A stretch of DNA of 64,000 bases from an uncultured Bacteroides sp. GTDB taxonomy: Bacteria; Bacteroidota; Bacteroidia; Bacteroidales; UBA932. Location of the stretch: positions 1-64,000 of the forward strand of contig UQQM01000005.1 of the NCBI GenBank assembly GCA_900543205.1. Direction: 5' to 3'. Each line of letters starts with the position of its first letter. The stretch's first letter is position 1. The notes under the pieces are model-generated. The model did no database searches and had not been told where the DNA came from. It saw nothing but the letters and a program-made list of their open reading frames with translations. Made by a program: the position numbers and the translations under genes. Of this stretch, positions 38,881 through 47,824 are shown in pieces.

Positions 38881-40011
38881 ATGAAATTCAGCATATCTGC
38901 AAAAGACCCGCATTCTTCGGCACGTTGCGGCACGCTTGAGACCGCCCACGGAGCGGTACGCACGCCTATTTTCATGCCAGTCGGCACCGTAGGCTCGGTC
39001 AAGGGCGTATATCACCGCGACCTCAAGGAGGACATCAAGGCCGAAATCATACTCGGCAACACATACCATCTCTACCTGCGTCCGGGGCTCGACACCCTGC
39101 GCGCCGCCGGAGGACTGCACAAGTTCGAGTCCTGGGACAGGCCCATACTCACCGACAGCGGAGGCTTCCAGGTCTTCTCGCTGAGCCCGATCAGGAAACT
39201 CACCCCCGAAGGCTGCACCTTCCGCAGCCATATCGACGGCTCGCGCCATATCTTCACCCCGGAGAACAACGTGGACACCCAACGCGTAATCGGGGCCGAC
39301 ATCATGATGGCCCTCGACGAGTGCTGTCCGGGCGAGGCCGACCACTCATACGCGCGCAAGAGCCTCGACCTCACCAAAGGCTGGCTGGAAAGATATGCCG
39401 CGCGCTTCCGCGAGACCGAACCGCTCTACGGCTACAGCCAGTGCTTCTTCCCGATAGTCCAGGGCTGCGTCTATCCCGACCTCCGCAGGGAGGCGGCCGA
39501 CCATGCCGTGCAGTTCGGCGCCGACGGCTACGCCATAGGCGGCCTTGCCGTGGGGGAGCCGACGGAGAAGATGTACGAGATGCTGGAGCTCGTGTGCCCC
39601 CTGCTGCCCGAGGACAGACCGCGCTACCTGATGGGTGTCGGCACTCCGGCCAACATCCTCGAGGGCATAGAGAGGGGAGTGGACATGTTCGACTGCGTGA
39701 TGCCCACGCGCAACGGACGCAACGGCATGCTCTTCACCTGGAACGGGATAATGAACATGCGCAACGCCAAATGGGCGCAGGATTTCAGTGAAATCGACCC
39801 TGACGGCGCCTCGTTCGTCGACCACAACTATACCAAGGCATATCTGCACCACCTGTTCATCGCAGGGGAGATGTTCGCCGCCATGCTCGCGAGCGAACAT
39901 AATCTGGCGTTCTACCTGGATCTCGTGCGTCAGGCGCGGCTTCATATCGAGGCCGGCGACTACGCGTCCTGGAAGAAGGACGCGGTGGCCAGGATAAGTT
40001 CAAGGATATGA
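38881..40011 (+). CDS. tgt: tRNA-guanine transglycosylase
   Basis: The 376-residue enzyme exchanges guanine 34 for preQ1 in GUN-anticodon tRNAs. Motifs visible: LTDSGGFQVFSL (catalytic Asp region), GGLAVGEPTEKMYEML and DMFDCVMPTRNGRNG. The Cys set normally binding zinc near residue 300 is not seen in canonical form (NAKWAQDFSEIDPDGASFVDH), as in some Bacteroidetes members. Its stop overlaps the LptF/G gene start by 4 bases. Confidence 0.94.
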   Translation: MKFSISAKDPHSSARCGTLETAHGAVRTPIFMPVGTVGSVKGVYHRDLKEDIKAEIILGNTYHLYLRPGLDTLRAAGGLHKFESWDRPILTDSGGFQVFSLSPIRKLTPEGCTFRSHIDGSRHIFTPENNVDTQRVIGADIMMALDECCPGEADHSYARKSLDLTKGWLERYAARFRETEPLYGYSQCFFPIVQGCVYPDLRREAADHAVQFGADGYAIGGLAVGEPTEKMYEMLELVCPLLPEDRPRYLMGVGTPANILEGIERGVDMFDCVMPTRNGRNGMLFTWNGIMNMRNAKWAQDFSEIDPDGASFVDHNYTKAYLHHLFIAGEMFAAMLASEHNLAFYLDLVRQARLHIEAGDYASWKKDAVARISSRI

Positions 40012-41102
40012 GGAATTTCTATATTAAGAAGCTCGATGTCTATATAGCGAAGAAGTTCATCCTGACCTTCTTCGTGGCCCTGCTGCTCATCATAGGCATA
40101 GTCATAATCTTCGACATCTCGGAGAAGATCGACTACTTCGTGAAGAACGAGGCGCCGCTCGATGCCATCATCTTCGACTATTACCTGAACTTCATACCTT
40201 ATTTCGTCAACATGTTCTCGCCGCTGTTCGTGTTCATCACTGTGATCTTCTTCACTTCGAGGATGGCCGCGAACTCCGAGATCATCGCCATCCTGTCCGG
40301 AGGGGTGAGCTACAGCCGCATGATGGTGCCGTACATGGCGTCCGCCATGCTGATAGCCCTGCTCTCGCTGGGGCTGAACCTCTATGTGATACCCCGCTCG
40401 AACGCCACCCGCGTGGAATTCGAGTCGAAATACATCAAGCGCCACAACAACTTCGACCTCAGGAACATACACTATCAGATATCGCCCGGCCAGTTCATCT
40501 ATATTGAGTCCTTCAGCCGCTGGAACAACACCGCCTACCGCTTCACGATGGAGAACATCGAGGACAACAGGCTCACACGCAAGGTGAGCGCTGAGACCGC
40601 CGTATGGGACAGCACCATGGACGGCTGGCGCCTGCGACGCGTGTTCACGAGGGAATATTCCGCCGGCCTCGAGGACAGGGTCAGCTTCGAGCCCCAGGTG
40701 GATACGGTCATAGCCCTGAAGATAAAGGACCTGTTCAACAACGAGAAAACCGTGGAGGCCCTTTCGATAAAGCAGCTCAACGAACTCATAGCGACCCAGA
40801 AGATGAGGGGCGACGCCAACGTGATGTACGCTCAGATAGAGAAGCACCGGCGCTGGGCCCTGCCCTTCTCCGCCTTCGTGCTCACGATAATCGGTGTCAC
40901 GCTGTCGGCCAAGAAGCGGCGCGGCGGAATAGGCTGGAACATAGGGATAGGCATCGCGCTCGCGTTCTCGTATATCCTGTTCCTGCGCTTCAGCGAGATG
41001 TTCGTGTATACCAACACCCTGCCGCCCGGCATCGCGCTGTGGATTCCGAACCTGCTGTATGCGATAATAGCGGCCGCTCTGTACCGCTATGCGCCCAAGT
41101 AG
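40008..41102 (+). CDS. LptF/LptG family permease (YjgP/YjgQ)
   Basis: 364 residues: N-terminal membrane segments ([20 protein letters not shown], then segments around 60-120), a periplasmic beta-jellyroll part (about 135-260), and three C-terminal membrane segments. LptF and LptG extract lipopolysaccharide from the inner membrane with LptB. F and G cannot be told apart here. It is coupled to tgt by overlap. Confidence 0.9.
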   Translation: MRNFYIKKLDVYIAKKFILTFFVALLLIIGIVIIFDISEKIDYFVKNEAPLDAIIFDYYLNFIPYFVNMFSPLFVFITVIFFTSRMAANSEIIAILSGGVSYSRMMVPYMASAMLIALLSLGLNLYVIPRSNATRVEFESKYIKRHNNFDLRNIHYQISPGQFIYIESFSRWNNTAYRFTMENIEDNRLTRKVSAETAVWDSTMDGWRLRRVFTREYSAGLEDRVSFEPQVDTVIALKIKDLFNNEKTVEALSIKQLNELIATQKMRGDANVMYAQIEKHRRWALPFSAFVLTIIGVTLSAKKRRGGIGWNIGIGIALAFSYILFLRFSEMFVYTNTLPPGIALWIPNLLYAIIAAALYRYAPK

Positions 41103-41212
41103 CGGGCCGGTCTCGGTCTTGGCAGTCAGGAGATGCGGGCAGATGGTTTTATGGTAAGTTACGGTGCGGCCCGTCGGAACGGCATGTGCCGCGCCGCCAA
41201 AGATATGGCAAA

Positions 41213-41647
41213 ATGAAAGTCAAGGTTATGAACATGAGCGGCAACGAGCTGCCGCAGTATGCCACCGAACTGGCGGCCGGCATGGACGTGCGCGCCGCGA
41301 ATGACGAACCGATAGTGTTGAAGCCGCTCCAGCGTGCGCTCGTGCCCACCGGTCTGTTCGTGGAGATTCCCGCCGGTCATGAGATACAGGTGCGCCCCCG
41401 CAGCGGACTTGCGGCGAAAAAGGGCGTCACGGTGCTCAACGCGCCCGGAACCATAGACGCGGACTACCGAGGTGAAATCCGCGTGATTCTGGTGAACCTC
41501 AGCTCCGACGACTTCGTCATCGAAAGAGGGGAGCGCATCGCCCAGCTGGTGCTCGCACGCCACGAGCGCATGGAATGGGAGGAGAGCGGCAGTCTGGAGG
41601 AATCCGCACGCGGTGCCGGCGGTTTCGGCAGCACCGGTGTAAAATAG
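41213..41647 (+). CDS. dut: dUTP diphosphatase
   Basis: A 144-residue trimeric dUTPase that hydrolyses dUTP to dUMP. Motifs in order: AAGMDVRA (motif 1), [12 protein letters not shown] (2), [13 protein letters not shown] (3), ERIAQLVL (4) and [10 protein letters not shown] (5). Start ATG 41213 gives the standard N-terminus [10 protein letters not shown]. Confidence 0.96.
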   Translation: MKVKVMNMSGNELPQYATELAAGMDVRAANDEPIVLKPLQRALVPTGLFVEIPAGHEIQVRPRSGLAAKKGVTVLNAPGTIDADYRGEIRVILVNLSSDDFVIERGERIAQLVLARHERMEWEESGSLEESARGAGGFGSTGVK

Positions 41648-41687
41648 TTTGAACGGAAGCTTTGTGTTTTGCCGCCTGCGTCGCTGA

Positions 41688-41712
41688 CCTGCCGCCCGGA
41701 GGCAGGCTTTTC
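41688..41712 (+). terminator. Terminator after dut
   Basis: CCTGCC pairs with GGCAGG around GCCCGGA, followed by CTTTTCC. The T-run is short. Confidence 0.45.
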
Positions 41713-41757
41713 CGCTTCCCGCGCGGCAGGCACTGTCTGCACAGCCTGAAATATTCA

Positions 41758-43065
41758 ATGATGATGACAACAGAAGAACTTTATACGAGATATCTGGACT
41801 GCGGATGCCGGGTGACTACCGACAGCCGCAAAATCACCGGCGGAGAGATATTCTTCGCGCTCAAGGGCGAGAATTTCGACGGTAACGACTATGCCCTCGC
41901 CGCGTTGGAGAAAGGCGCCGCATGGGCCGTGGCCGACAGGAAGGGCCTTCCGGAAAACGGCAGGCTGATTCTTGTGGATGACGCCTTCGCCGCACTTCAG
42001 GAGCTTGCTGTCATGCACCGCACCCGGCTGCACGGAGGTCGTCTTCCGGTAATCGGCCTCACCGGGACCAACGGCAAGACGACGACCAAGAACCTGATCC
42101 GCGCCGTGCTCGCGAAAAAATACCGTGTAAGCGCCACCGAAGGCAACCTGAACAACGACATAGGCGTGCCTCTGTCGTTGCTGGCCATGCGTCCCGATAC
42201 GGAAATCGCCGTGATCGAGATGGGTGCGAACCACCCGGACGACATCGCAAAGCTGGTGAGGGTGAGCCGTCCGGACTACGGGCTGATCACCAACGTCGGC
42301 CGCGCCCATCTGCTGGGCTTCGGCTCTTTCGAAGGGGTGAAGGCCGCAAAGGGCGAGCTCTACAAATGGCTCGGCAGCCGTCGCGGCTCGGTAATCTTCA
42401 TCAATGAGGACGACGCCGAGCTCAAGGGCATGGCGGCGGGAATTCCCTGCCATTTCTTCGGATACGGACGCAACTACCAGCATGCGGAGATTCTTGAATG
42501 CACGCCGGAGGAGCCTTTCCTGCGCATCAGGCTGGACGGCGCCGTGATCCGCACGCAGCTGGTGGGCGCATACAACGCCGACAACGTGCTGGCGGCCGTC
42601 GCCATAGGGGACTATTTCGGGGTGCCGCGCAAGGATGCCGCCGAAGCCATAGCGGAGTTCGCTCCTGACAACATACGTTCGCAGATGGTGCGCACGGGGC
42701 GCAATACCCTGATAGTGGATGCCTACAATGCCAATCCCTCGTCGATGAAGGCGGCGCTCGACAATTTCGCCTCGATGAAGGCGGCGCGCAGGCTTGCGCT
42801 GCTGGGCGACATGCGGGAACTGGGCGCCGAATCGGCGGAAGAGCATAGGAAGGTCGTTTCCCTGCTGACGGGGCATGGAATCGACGCCATGCTGGTCGGG
42901 AAGGAATTCCGCGACGCCGCAGAGTCCTGCGGTGCCGCCTTCCCCTGCTTCGGCAGCTCGGACGAACTTGCGCTCCATCTGCGCGAACATCCGGTCTCAG
43001 GTGCGCTGGTCCTCGTCAAGGGTTCGCGCAGCACGGCGATGGAAAAGGTGCTGGAGGAACTTTGA
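41758..43065 (+). CDS. murF: UDP-MurNAc-tripeptide:D-Ala-D-Ala ligase
   Basis: A 435-residue Mur ligase adding D-Ala-D-Ala to the cell-wall precursor in the cytoplasm. The N-terminal substrate domain begins TDSRKITGGEIFFALKGENF, the ATP site is GLTGTNGKTTTKN, and EGNLNNDIGVPL is typical of MurF. The C-terminal domain shows VDAYNANPSSMKAAL and LLGDMRELG. Three consecutive Met codons (41758-41766) make the exact start uncertain. Confidence 0.94.
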   Translation: MMMTTEELYTRYLDCGCRVTTDSRKITGGEIFFALKGENFDGNDYALAALEKGAAWAVADRKGLPENGRLILVDDAFAALQELAVMHRTRLHGGRLPVIGLTGTNGKTTTKNLIRAVLAKKYRVSATEGNLNNDIGVPLSLLAMRPDTEIAVIEMGANHPDDIAKLVRVSRPDYGLITNVGRAHLLGFGSFEGVKAAKGELYKWLGSRRGSVIFINEDDAELKGMAAGIPCHFFGYGRNYQHAEILECTPEEPFLRIRLDGAVIRTQLVGAYNADNVLAAVAIGDYFGVPRKDAAEAIAEFAPDNIRSQMVRTGRNTLIVDAYNANPSSMKAALDNFASMKAARRLALLGDMRELGAESAEEHRKVVSLLTGHGIDAMLVGKEFRDAAESCGAAFPCFGSSDELALHLREHPVSGALVLVKGSRSTAMEKVLEEL

Positions 43066-43088
43066 AAGCAATCAAATCAGTTGAAGTC

Positions 43089-43358
43089 ATGAAAAGGATA
43101 TTTATCTCAATTGCATGCTGCGTCCTGCTGGCGGGATGCGGCGCTTCGGAGGCCGGAAGTTCGAAAGGAACCGTCCTGGACGCTTCCATGAACACGGTGA
43201 TGGTCGTGGACGCCGCAGGCGACACATTGACGTTCAGCACCGTAGACGCCGACAAGAGCGGTCTTGACGGGCTTCTTATCGGGGATACGGTAGAGGTCAG
43301 CTACGAAGGGGAGTACGTGCCCGGAATGCCGGCCGTCAAGCTGTCGTCAGCGGAGTAG
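43089..43358 (+). CDS. Small lipoprotein, 89 residues
   Basis: MKRIFISIACCVLLAGC is a clear lipoprotein signal. The mature part is one small beta domain (TVLDASMNTVMVVDAAGDTLTFST) resembling OB-like lipoproteins of Bacteroidetes. The last 12 bases overlap the convergent glycerate kinase gene. Confidence 0.7.
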   Translation: MKRIFISIACCVLLAGCGASEAGSSKGTVLDASMNTVMVVDAAGDTLTFSTVDADKSGLDGLLIGDTVEVSYEGEYVPGMPAVKLSSAE

Positions 43359-44486
43359 GCCGGAATTTCCGGCTTGCGACAGCAAGTCCGCGACGGCTTT
43401 GCGTATGTTTTCCGATGCGGTCGCGGGCCGCATCGCGGCTTCTGGCGGGAGTCCGGCAGGGGAGACCGCAATCATCTTCACGAAGCCGGGATTATGGGCG
43501 ATGGTGACGCGCCCTCCGATTGCTACTACCGGGACGCCGAGGGCCGACGCCCTTCTGAGCACCCGGAGGGGCAGTTTGCCCATCAGCGTCTGCCCGTCGA
43601 TGCACCCCTCGCCTGTGATTACCAGGTCGGCGTCTGCGGCAAGTGCGTCGAATCCCAATGAGTCCAGCAGCAGTTCTGCGCCGGGGACCGGCCGGGCGTT
43701 CAGATATCCCAGCATTCCTGCGCCAAGACCTCCTGCGGCCCCGGAGCCCTTTGCTCCAATGATTCCGCGTCCGCAGAATCTCTCCGTGACCGCGCCGAAA
43801 TTCCGCATCCCGCTCTCGAGCTTTTCGAGCAGTGCTGCGTCGGCGCCTTTCTGTGGTGCATAGACCATCGTCGCGCCTTCCGGGCCGCATAGCGGGTTCT
43901 CCACGTCGCAGGCGGCGATGAATTCGGTCTCCGTCAGTTCCGGGAGGACTCCCGAGACGTCCACGGACGCGATGTGCCCCAGGGATTCACCCGTTCCGGG
44001 CTGCGCTCTTCCTGCCGTATCAAGGAAACGGAAACCGAGGGCCGAGAGCATTCCGGTGCCGCCGTCGTTGGTGGCGCTCCCTCCTAGCCCCAATATGATG
44101 CGTCTGCATCCATGTTTCAGCGCGTCGGCGACCAGTTCTCCTGTACCGAAAGTCGTGGTCAGCAGCGGGTTGCGCTCGTCTTCCCGGAGCAGGGTGAGCC
44201 CGGAAGCTGCGGCCACGTCGATGATGGCCGTGCCGCCGTCGGCCGATATTCCGTATCCCGCACGAAGCGGCCGCATCAGCGGGTCGTGGGCGTCGCATTC
44301 CACGGTTGAACCTCCGAGCGCCTCCAGCAGCGCCTTCATCGTCCCCTCGCCGCCGTCGGCCACTTCCAGACACACAGTCCCGCACACCGGGAACACCTCC
44401 CTGACGCCCTCCGAAACCGCCCCGGCGACCTCCGCCGACGACAGCGAACCCTTGAACGAATCCGACGCTATGACGATTTTTCTCAT
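43347..44486 (-). CDS. glxK: Glycerate kinase
   Basis: 379 residues from MRKIVIASDSFKGSLSSAEV, the diagnostic N-terminus of the GlxK/GarK family. GLGGSATNDGGTGML and VITGEGCIDGQTLMGKLP complete the family pattern. It phosphorylates glycerate with ATP. It stands alone, so the pathway (serine or glycolate breakdown) is not indicated by neighbours. Confidence 0.93.
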   Translation of the reverse strand: MRKIVIASDSFKGSLSSAEVAGAVSEGVREVFPVCGTVCLEVADGGEGTMKALLEALGGSTVECDAHDPLMRPLRAGYGISADGGTAIIDVAAASGLTLLREDERNPLLTTTFGTGELVADALKHGCRRIILGLGGSATNDGGTGMLSALGFRFLDTAGRAQPGTGESLGHIASVDVSGVLPELTETEFIAACDVENPLCGPEGATMVYAPQKGADAALLEKLESGMRNFGAVTERFCGRGIIGAKGSGAAGGLGAGMLGYLNARPVPGAELLLDSLGFDALAADADLVITGEGCIDGQTLMGKLPLRVLRRASALGVPVVAIGGRVTIAHNPGFVKMIAVSPAGLPPEAAMRPATASENIRKAVADLLSQAGNSGLLR

Positions 44487-44815
44487 AGAAGTTCCCAATG
44501 GCCTTGCTTCCTGCCTCCTGCACGTTTAAGTAAACCTATCTTTTGAAGACGGGAAAGATTGTATTTTACACCATCTTCTGTAATGTTAGAAAGACTTTCG
44601 CTTATCTCCTTTCGTGTTGCTTCCGGATGTTCTTTCGAGAAAGACAATATTGCTTGTAGCTGTTCCGTCAGGTTTTGTATGGTCTTTTGGGTAGATCTAT
44701 GGTCTCTTTGTGTCGTAGCCCTTTCTGGATACTCAAATCTAAAAATTGTCCAGATACCAGAAGCGTCATAACGAAACTCCGGTATGGAGAAACCGTCATT
44801 CTTGCAAGCAGTCAT
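44483..44815 (-). CDS. Winged-helix fragment: C-terminus of an AlbA_2/AAA_4-type protein
   Basis: 110 residues. The start MTACKNDGFSIPEFRYDASG and TIFRFEY match the end of the HATPase-like part of AlbA_2 (AAA_4) proteins. TQKTIQNLTEQLQAILSF and the winged helix ending GGRKQGHWELL form the usual C-terminal domain. The 300-400 N-terminal residues of such proteins are absent. Its ATG overlaps the Fic stop by 4 bases, so it is probably translated after Fic. It is either a decayed gene or a co-opted DNA-binding module. Its stop overlaps the start of glxK by 4 bases. Confidence 0.7.
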   Translation of the reverse strand: MTACKNDGFSIPEFRYDASGIWTIFRFEYPERATTQRDHRSTQKTIQNLTEQLQAILSFSKEHPEATRKEISESLSNITEDGVKYNLSRLQKIGLLKRAGGRKQGHWELL

Positions 44816-45888
44816 AATGCGCTCAATCCCGCGTCCCCATTTTCATTAAGTATCTCCCAATAACCGTTCTTATTGCTTCCGAACCGGCGGATGATATTCG
44901 CATTACGCAGCAAGGCAATGTGCTTCCTGACCATGCGGTCTGAGATATTCATCTTTTTTCCGATTTCAACGGCCGTATTCTGCGGATTTTCCATAATTCG
45001 TGCAAGGACCTCCCACGTTGTGTCAGAAAACTCAGGATGAAGCGACTTCAGTTTATCAGGAACTTTATCAGGAACTTTATCAGGAACAACTGTCATCAGC
45101 GGTTCCCCTTGATACTTCTTCAGCGCATTAAGGATTTCGTTCAGCATAAAATCAATGAACGGGCTGCAGTCTGTCTGTTGCGTACTTGATCCTATTGCCT
45201 CGTAATATGACTGCTGGTTGGCGTATACCAGATTCTCGATAGGGAGATGCTCGAACACCGGGTTGAGGCGTCCTAAAATAAGAGACTGCCACAACCGGCC
45301 CATTCTCCCGTTTCCGTCACTGAACGGATGGATGAACTCAAATTCATAATGAAAAACGCAGCTGCGGATAAGCAAATGGTCTGGAGCATGTTCAAGCCAA
45401 GCGAACAAATCGGACATTAATTCCGGAACCCTCTGTGCAGGAGGTGCAAGATGAATGCATTTGCCATTTTCAAATACGCCGACTCCTCCGCTGCGGAAAT
45501 GTCCCGGATTGTCTATCAATGCTTCCATCATGACCCCGTGAGCTTTCAGGAGATCCTTCACGTCAAATGGATTCAGTGAAGGATACAGTTCATAAGTCCG
45601 TATGGCATTCCTGACTTCCTGTATCTCTCTTGGCGGAGCCACCACCTGTTTCCCTTCCAGTATGTCATGAACCTGACTTTCCGACAGTCTGTTGCCCTCA
45701 ATGGCAAGTGAACTGTGGATTGTCTTGATTCTGTTTGCCTTCCGCAGGCGCAGTCCGTCCGTCTGTTCCAGGCGTATTGCGTATCTTTCTATTTGAGCCG
45801 AAATCTCGGCAACCAGACTGACAGCCCGGGAACTTACTGTAAACGGCGGCGCATACCCCTTGTATTCTTTTTCTTTCATGACGGTCAT
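44812..45888 (-). CDS. Fic family adenylyltransferase with C-terminal winged helix
   Basis: A 358-residue protein with the Fic core HPFSDGNGRMGR (about 190-201) and the N-terminal inhibitory helix SSLAIEGNRL (about 60-69), the class II arrangement in which Glu blocks ATP. A linker VPDKVPDKVPDK joins a winged-helix domain (about 285-345). The linker is coded by three perfect 12-bp units at 45052-45087. Fic proteins AMPylate target proteins; the target is unknown. Domain content suggests DNA-linked autoregulation. Confidence 0.92.
   Translation of the reverse strand: MTVMKEKEYKGYAPPFTVSSRAVSLVAEISAQIERYAIRLEQTDGLRLRKANRIKTIHSSLAIEGNRLSESQVHDILEGKQVVAPPREIQEVRNAIRTYELYPSLNPFDVKDLLKAHGVMMEALIDNPGHFRSGGVGVFENGKCIHLAPPAQRVPELMSDLFAWLEHAPDHLLIRSCVFHYEFEFIHPFSDGNGRMGRLWQSLILGRLNPVFEHLPIENLVYANQQSYYEAIGSSTQQTDCSPFIDFMLNEILNALKKYQGEPLMTVVPDKVPDKVPDKLKSLHPEFSDTTWEVLARIMENPQNTAVEIGKKMNISDRMVRKHIALLRNANIIRRFGSNKNGYWEILNENGDAGLSAL
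45052..45087. repeat. Three perfect 12-bp tandem units inside the Fic gene
   Basis: TTTATCAGGAAC is repeated three times without error and encodes the PDKV linker. Unit number could change by slippage without breaking the frame. Confidence 0.85.
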
Positions 45889-45955
45889 TTAATCGGCTCC
45901 AGGGTAAAGATAATGATAAAAAATGAAGAAGAGGAAACATTTCCTTGCCATTGTT

Positions 45956-47623
45956 TCAGCTTCGCCACCTGTATTGCAGGCGGCATTCCAGCTTGCCCTG
46001 CCTGGGCGTGAGGTTCCAGGGATACTGCACGCAGTCCAGCCGCAGCCAGATGCTGTGATGCCGCCCCAGGTGCACTGCGGCATAGAGCGACAGGTTCCAG
46101 CCCCGTCCGTAGAAGGCCGGCACGTTGAACGTCCCCGGCGCGTCCTGCTGGTACACGTAGATGCGGTCGTTCCATTCGTCTATGCGGAACAGGCCGCCGC
46201 GCAGGCTGAGCGTGAACCTCTCCGTCTTCCTGCCGGCCTGTGCGTACCACAGCCATGCGAATTTCTCGCACCACAGCGCGTTGAACCTCCCGGAGGCGCT
46301 CCATCCACGCCATTGGACCTCCATGTCGGCGCGAAGGTCGTAGCGCAGCGGAAACTCCTCCGACGGGCGCAGCCTTCCGCTCCAGCGCAACTTCGGCATG
46401 AACAGGAAAGCTCCGGCCTCCAGCTCCGGCTTCAGCTGCACCAATGTCTTGTACTGCGCCTGCCTTTTGTCGAGGCGGTAGGCGGCGTCGGCGGTGCACA
46501 CCATGCTGAAAGTCTCCCAACCGAGCGCGACCCCGCTGTATTCCTTGTAGCTTTCGCCGAACCAGCGCAGCTGCGCGGCGAGCTTGCGCCCGTATTCCGG
46601 CACCAGGATGAACCCGGCGACTCCGCAGAACCGGCCCTGATATCCGGAGCACAGCTCCCCGAACACGCTTAGGTCGGGAAGCGAGAGCCGCCAGTCCAGT
46701 GAAGCCGCCGATTCGGTCGCGGTGGCCCCAAGGCTCAGGTTTCGGGATATCCATGAAATGTTCCCGATCATGCGGCGGCCCGTGAATGACCAGCCGGCCG
46801 AGAGCGTGAGCGGCCCGAGGTTCCAGTCGCTTGCGACGCCCAGCAGCTCCGCGGACGCCGATGAGGTGGCGCTGAAGCCGGAGGCGTTCCTGCGGAATGA
46901 AGCCGAGGATGAGTATCCGCTCATGCTGAACCCGCTCCATACGGCAAGCCCCTGCCCGAAGCGCGCCGAGAAATGTCCCAGGACGACCTTGCCGAGCCGT
47001 CGCTTTCCGTACCAGGCTGCGCTGAAGGTGCCCGGAACCGGTTCGGGTTCCGAATAGGTGGTGCGCGAGCTCCAGTTGAATTCCGCACGTTCTCCGTATT
47101 CCACCGAATACTTGATTCTCGCGGTGCGTCCTCCTCCGCTGCGCAGCGAGCCCCCGGCGGTCAGCGAATGCCTGAAACTCCTGCGTTCGCGCGTGCCTGG
47201 AGCGTCCCTGCTCAGCAGGCGCACGAAAGGGCGCAGGGTTTCCGCAAATTCCGGGGAGAAGCCGTCGACGAGGCCGAGCTCGCTGAACGAAAGAATGTCT
47301 CCGCTGCGCGAGCGGTAGTCAATCAGCGAGGCAGCCTGATATTGGGAGAACAGGCCGGTCGAGAGCAGCTTTGCGCGGCCCGCCAGGTTGAGGTCCAGAG
47401 GATGCTCGGCAAGCTCCTCATAGCGTTCGAGTCCGCCGCCCTGGAGCTCCTCTATGCAGGAGGCCCCGCTGAGCGTCAGCACTGCGGCTTCGAAGTCTTG
47501 GGCGGACTGCCGTGCGTATCCGTCCGGGGCTGGTGCGGTGAATGTCGAGTCCTGGGCTTCCGGGAGAAATCCGGGAGCGACGGAGGCCGCGGCGACGGCG
47601 GCCAGAAGAATAAAGGAAATCAT
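45956..47623 (-). CDS. Helix-hairpin-helix plus outer-membrane barrel protein
   Basis: 555 residues with a signal peptide (MISFILLAAVAAASVAPG). An HhH/ComEA-like region (about 72-135) has PLDLNLAGRAKLLSTGLFSQYQAASLIDYR and DGFSPEFAETLRPFV. The rest is a long alternating beta pattern ending RLQYRWRS, consistent with an outer-membrane barrel. This architecture is common but uncharacterised in Bacteroidetes; a DNA-uptake link is only suggested by the ComEA-like part. Confidence 0.78.
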   Translation of the reverse strand: MISFILLAAVAAASVAPGFLPEAQDSTFTAPAPDGYARQSAQDFEAAVLTLSGASCIEELQGGGLERYEELAEHPLDLNLAGRAKLLSTGLFSQYQAASLIDYRSRSGDILSFSELGLVDGFSPEFAETLRPFVRLLSRDAPGTRERRSFRHSLTAGGSLRSGGGRTARIKYSVEYGERAEFNWSSRTTYSEPEPVPGTFSAAWYGKRRLGKVVLGHFSARFGQGLAVWSGFSMSGYSSSASFRRNASGFSATSSASAELLGVASDWNLGPLTLSAGWSFTGRRMIGNISWISRNLSLGATATESAASLDWRLSLPDLSVFGELCSGYQGRFCGVAGFILVPEYGRKLAAQLRWFGESYKEYSGVALGWETFSMVCTADAAYRLDKRQAQYKTLVQLKPELEAGAFLFMPKLRWSGRLRPSEEFPLRYDLRADMEVQWRGWSASGRFNALWCEKFAWLWYAQAGRKTERFTLSLRGGLFRIDEWNDRIYVYQQDAPGTFNVPAFYGRGWNLSLYAAVHLGRHHSIWLRLDCVQYPWNLTPRQGKLECRLQYRWRS

Positions 47624-47824
47624 GTCTCATAGTTCAAGTCTGATGCAAACATACGCAGAAGCCGAGTGCAATGCAAATCGAACTTGTTCGGATTTCATTG
47701 CCGAGGCGCAACAGTATTAATGGCGCGTCAGCGGCAAAAACAGCCAAAAATGGCCATAATCGCCGCGCTTCTGCGATTTTTAGGAAAATAATTAGTAAAT
47801 TGGCAAGTCTACAGATTCTGACTT

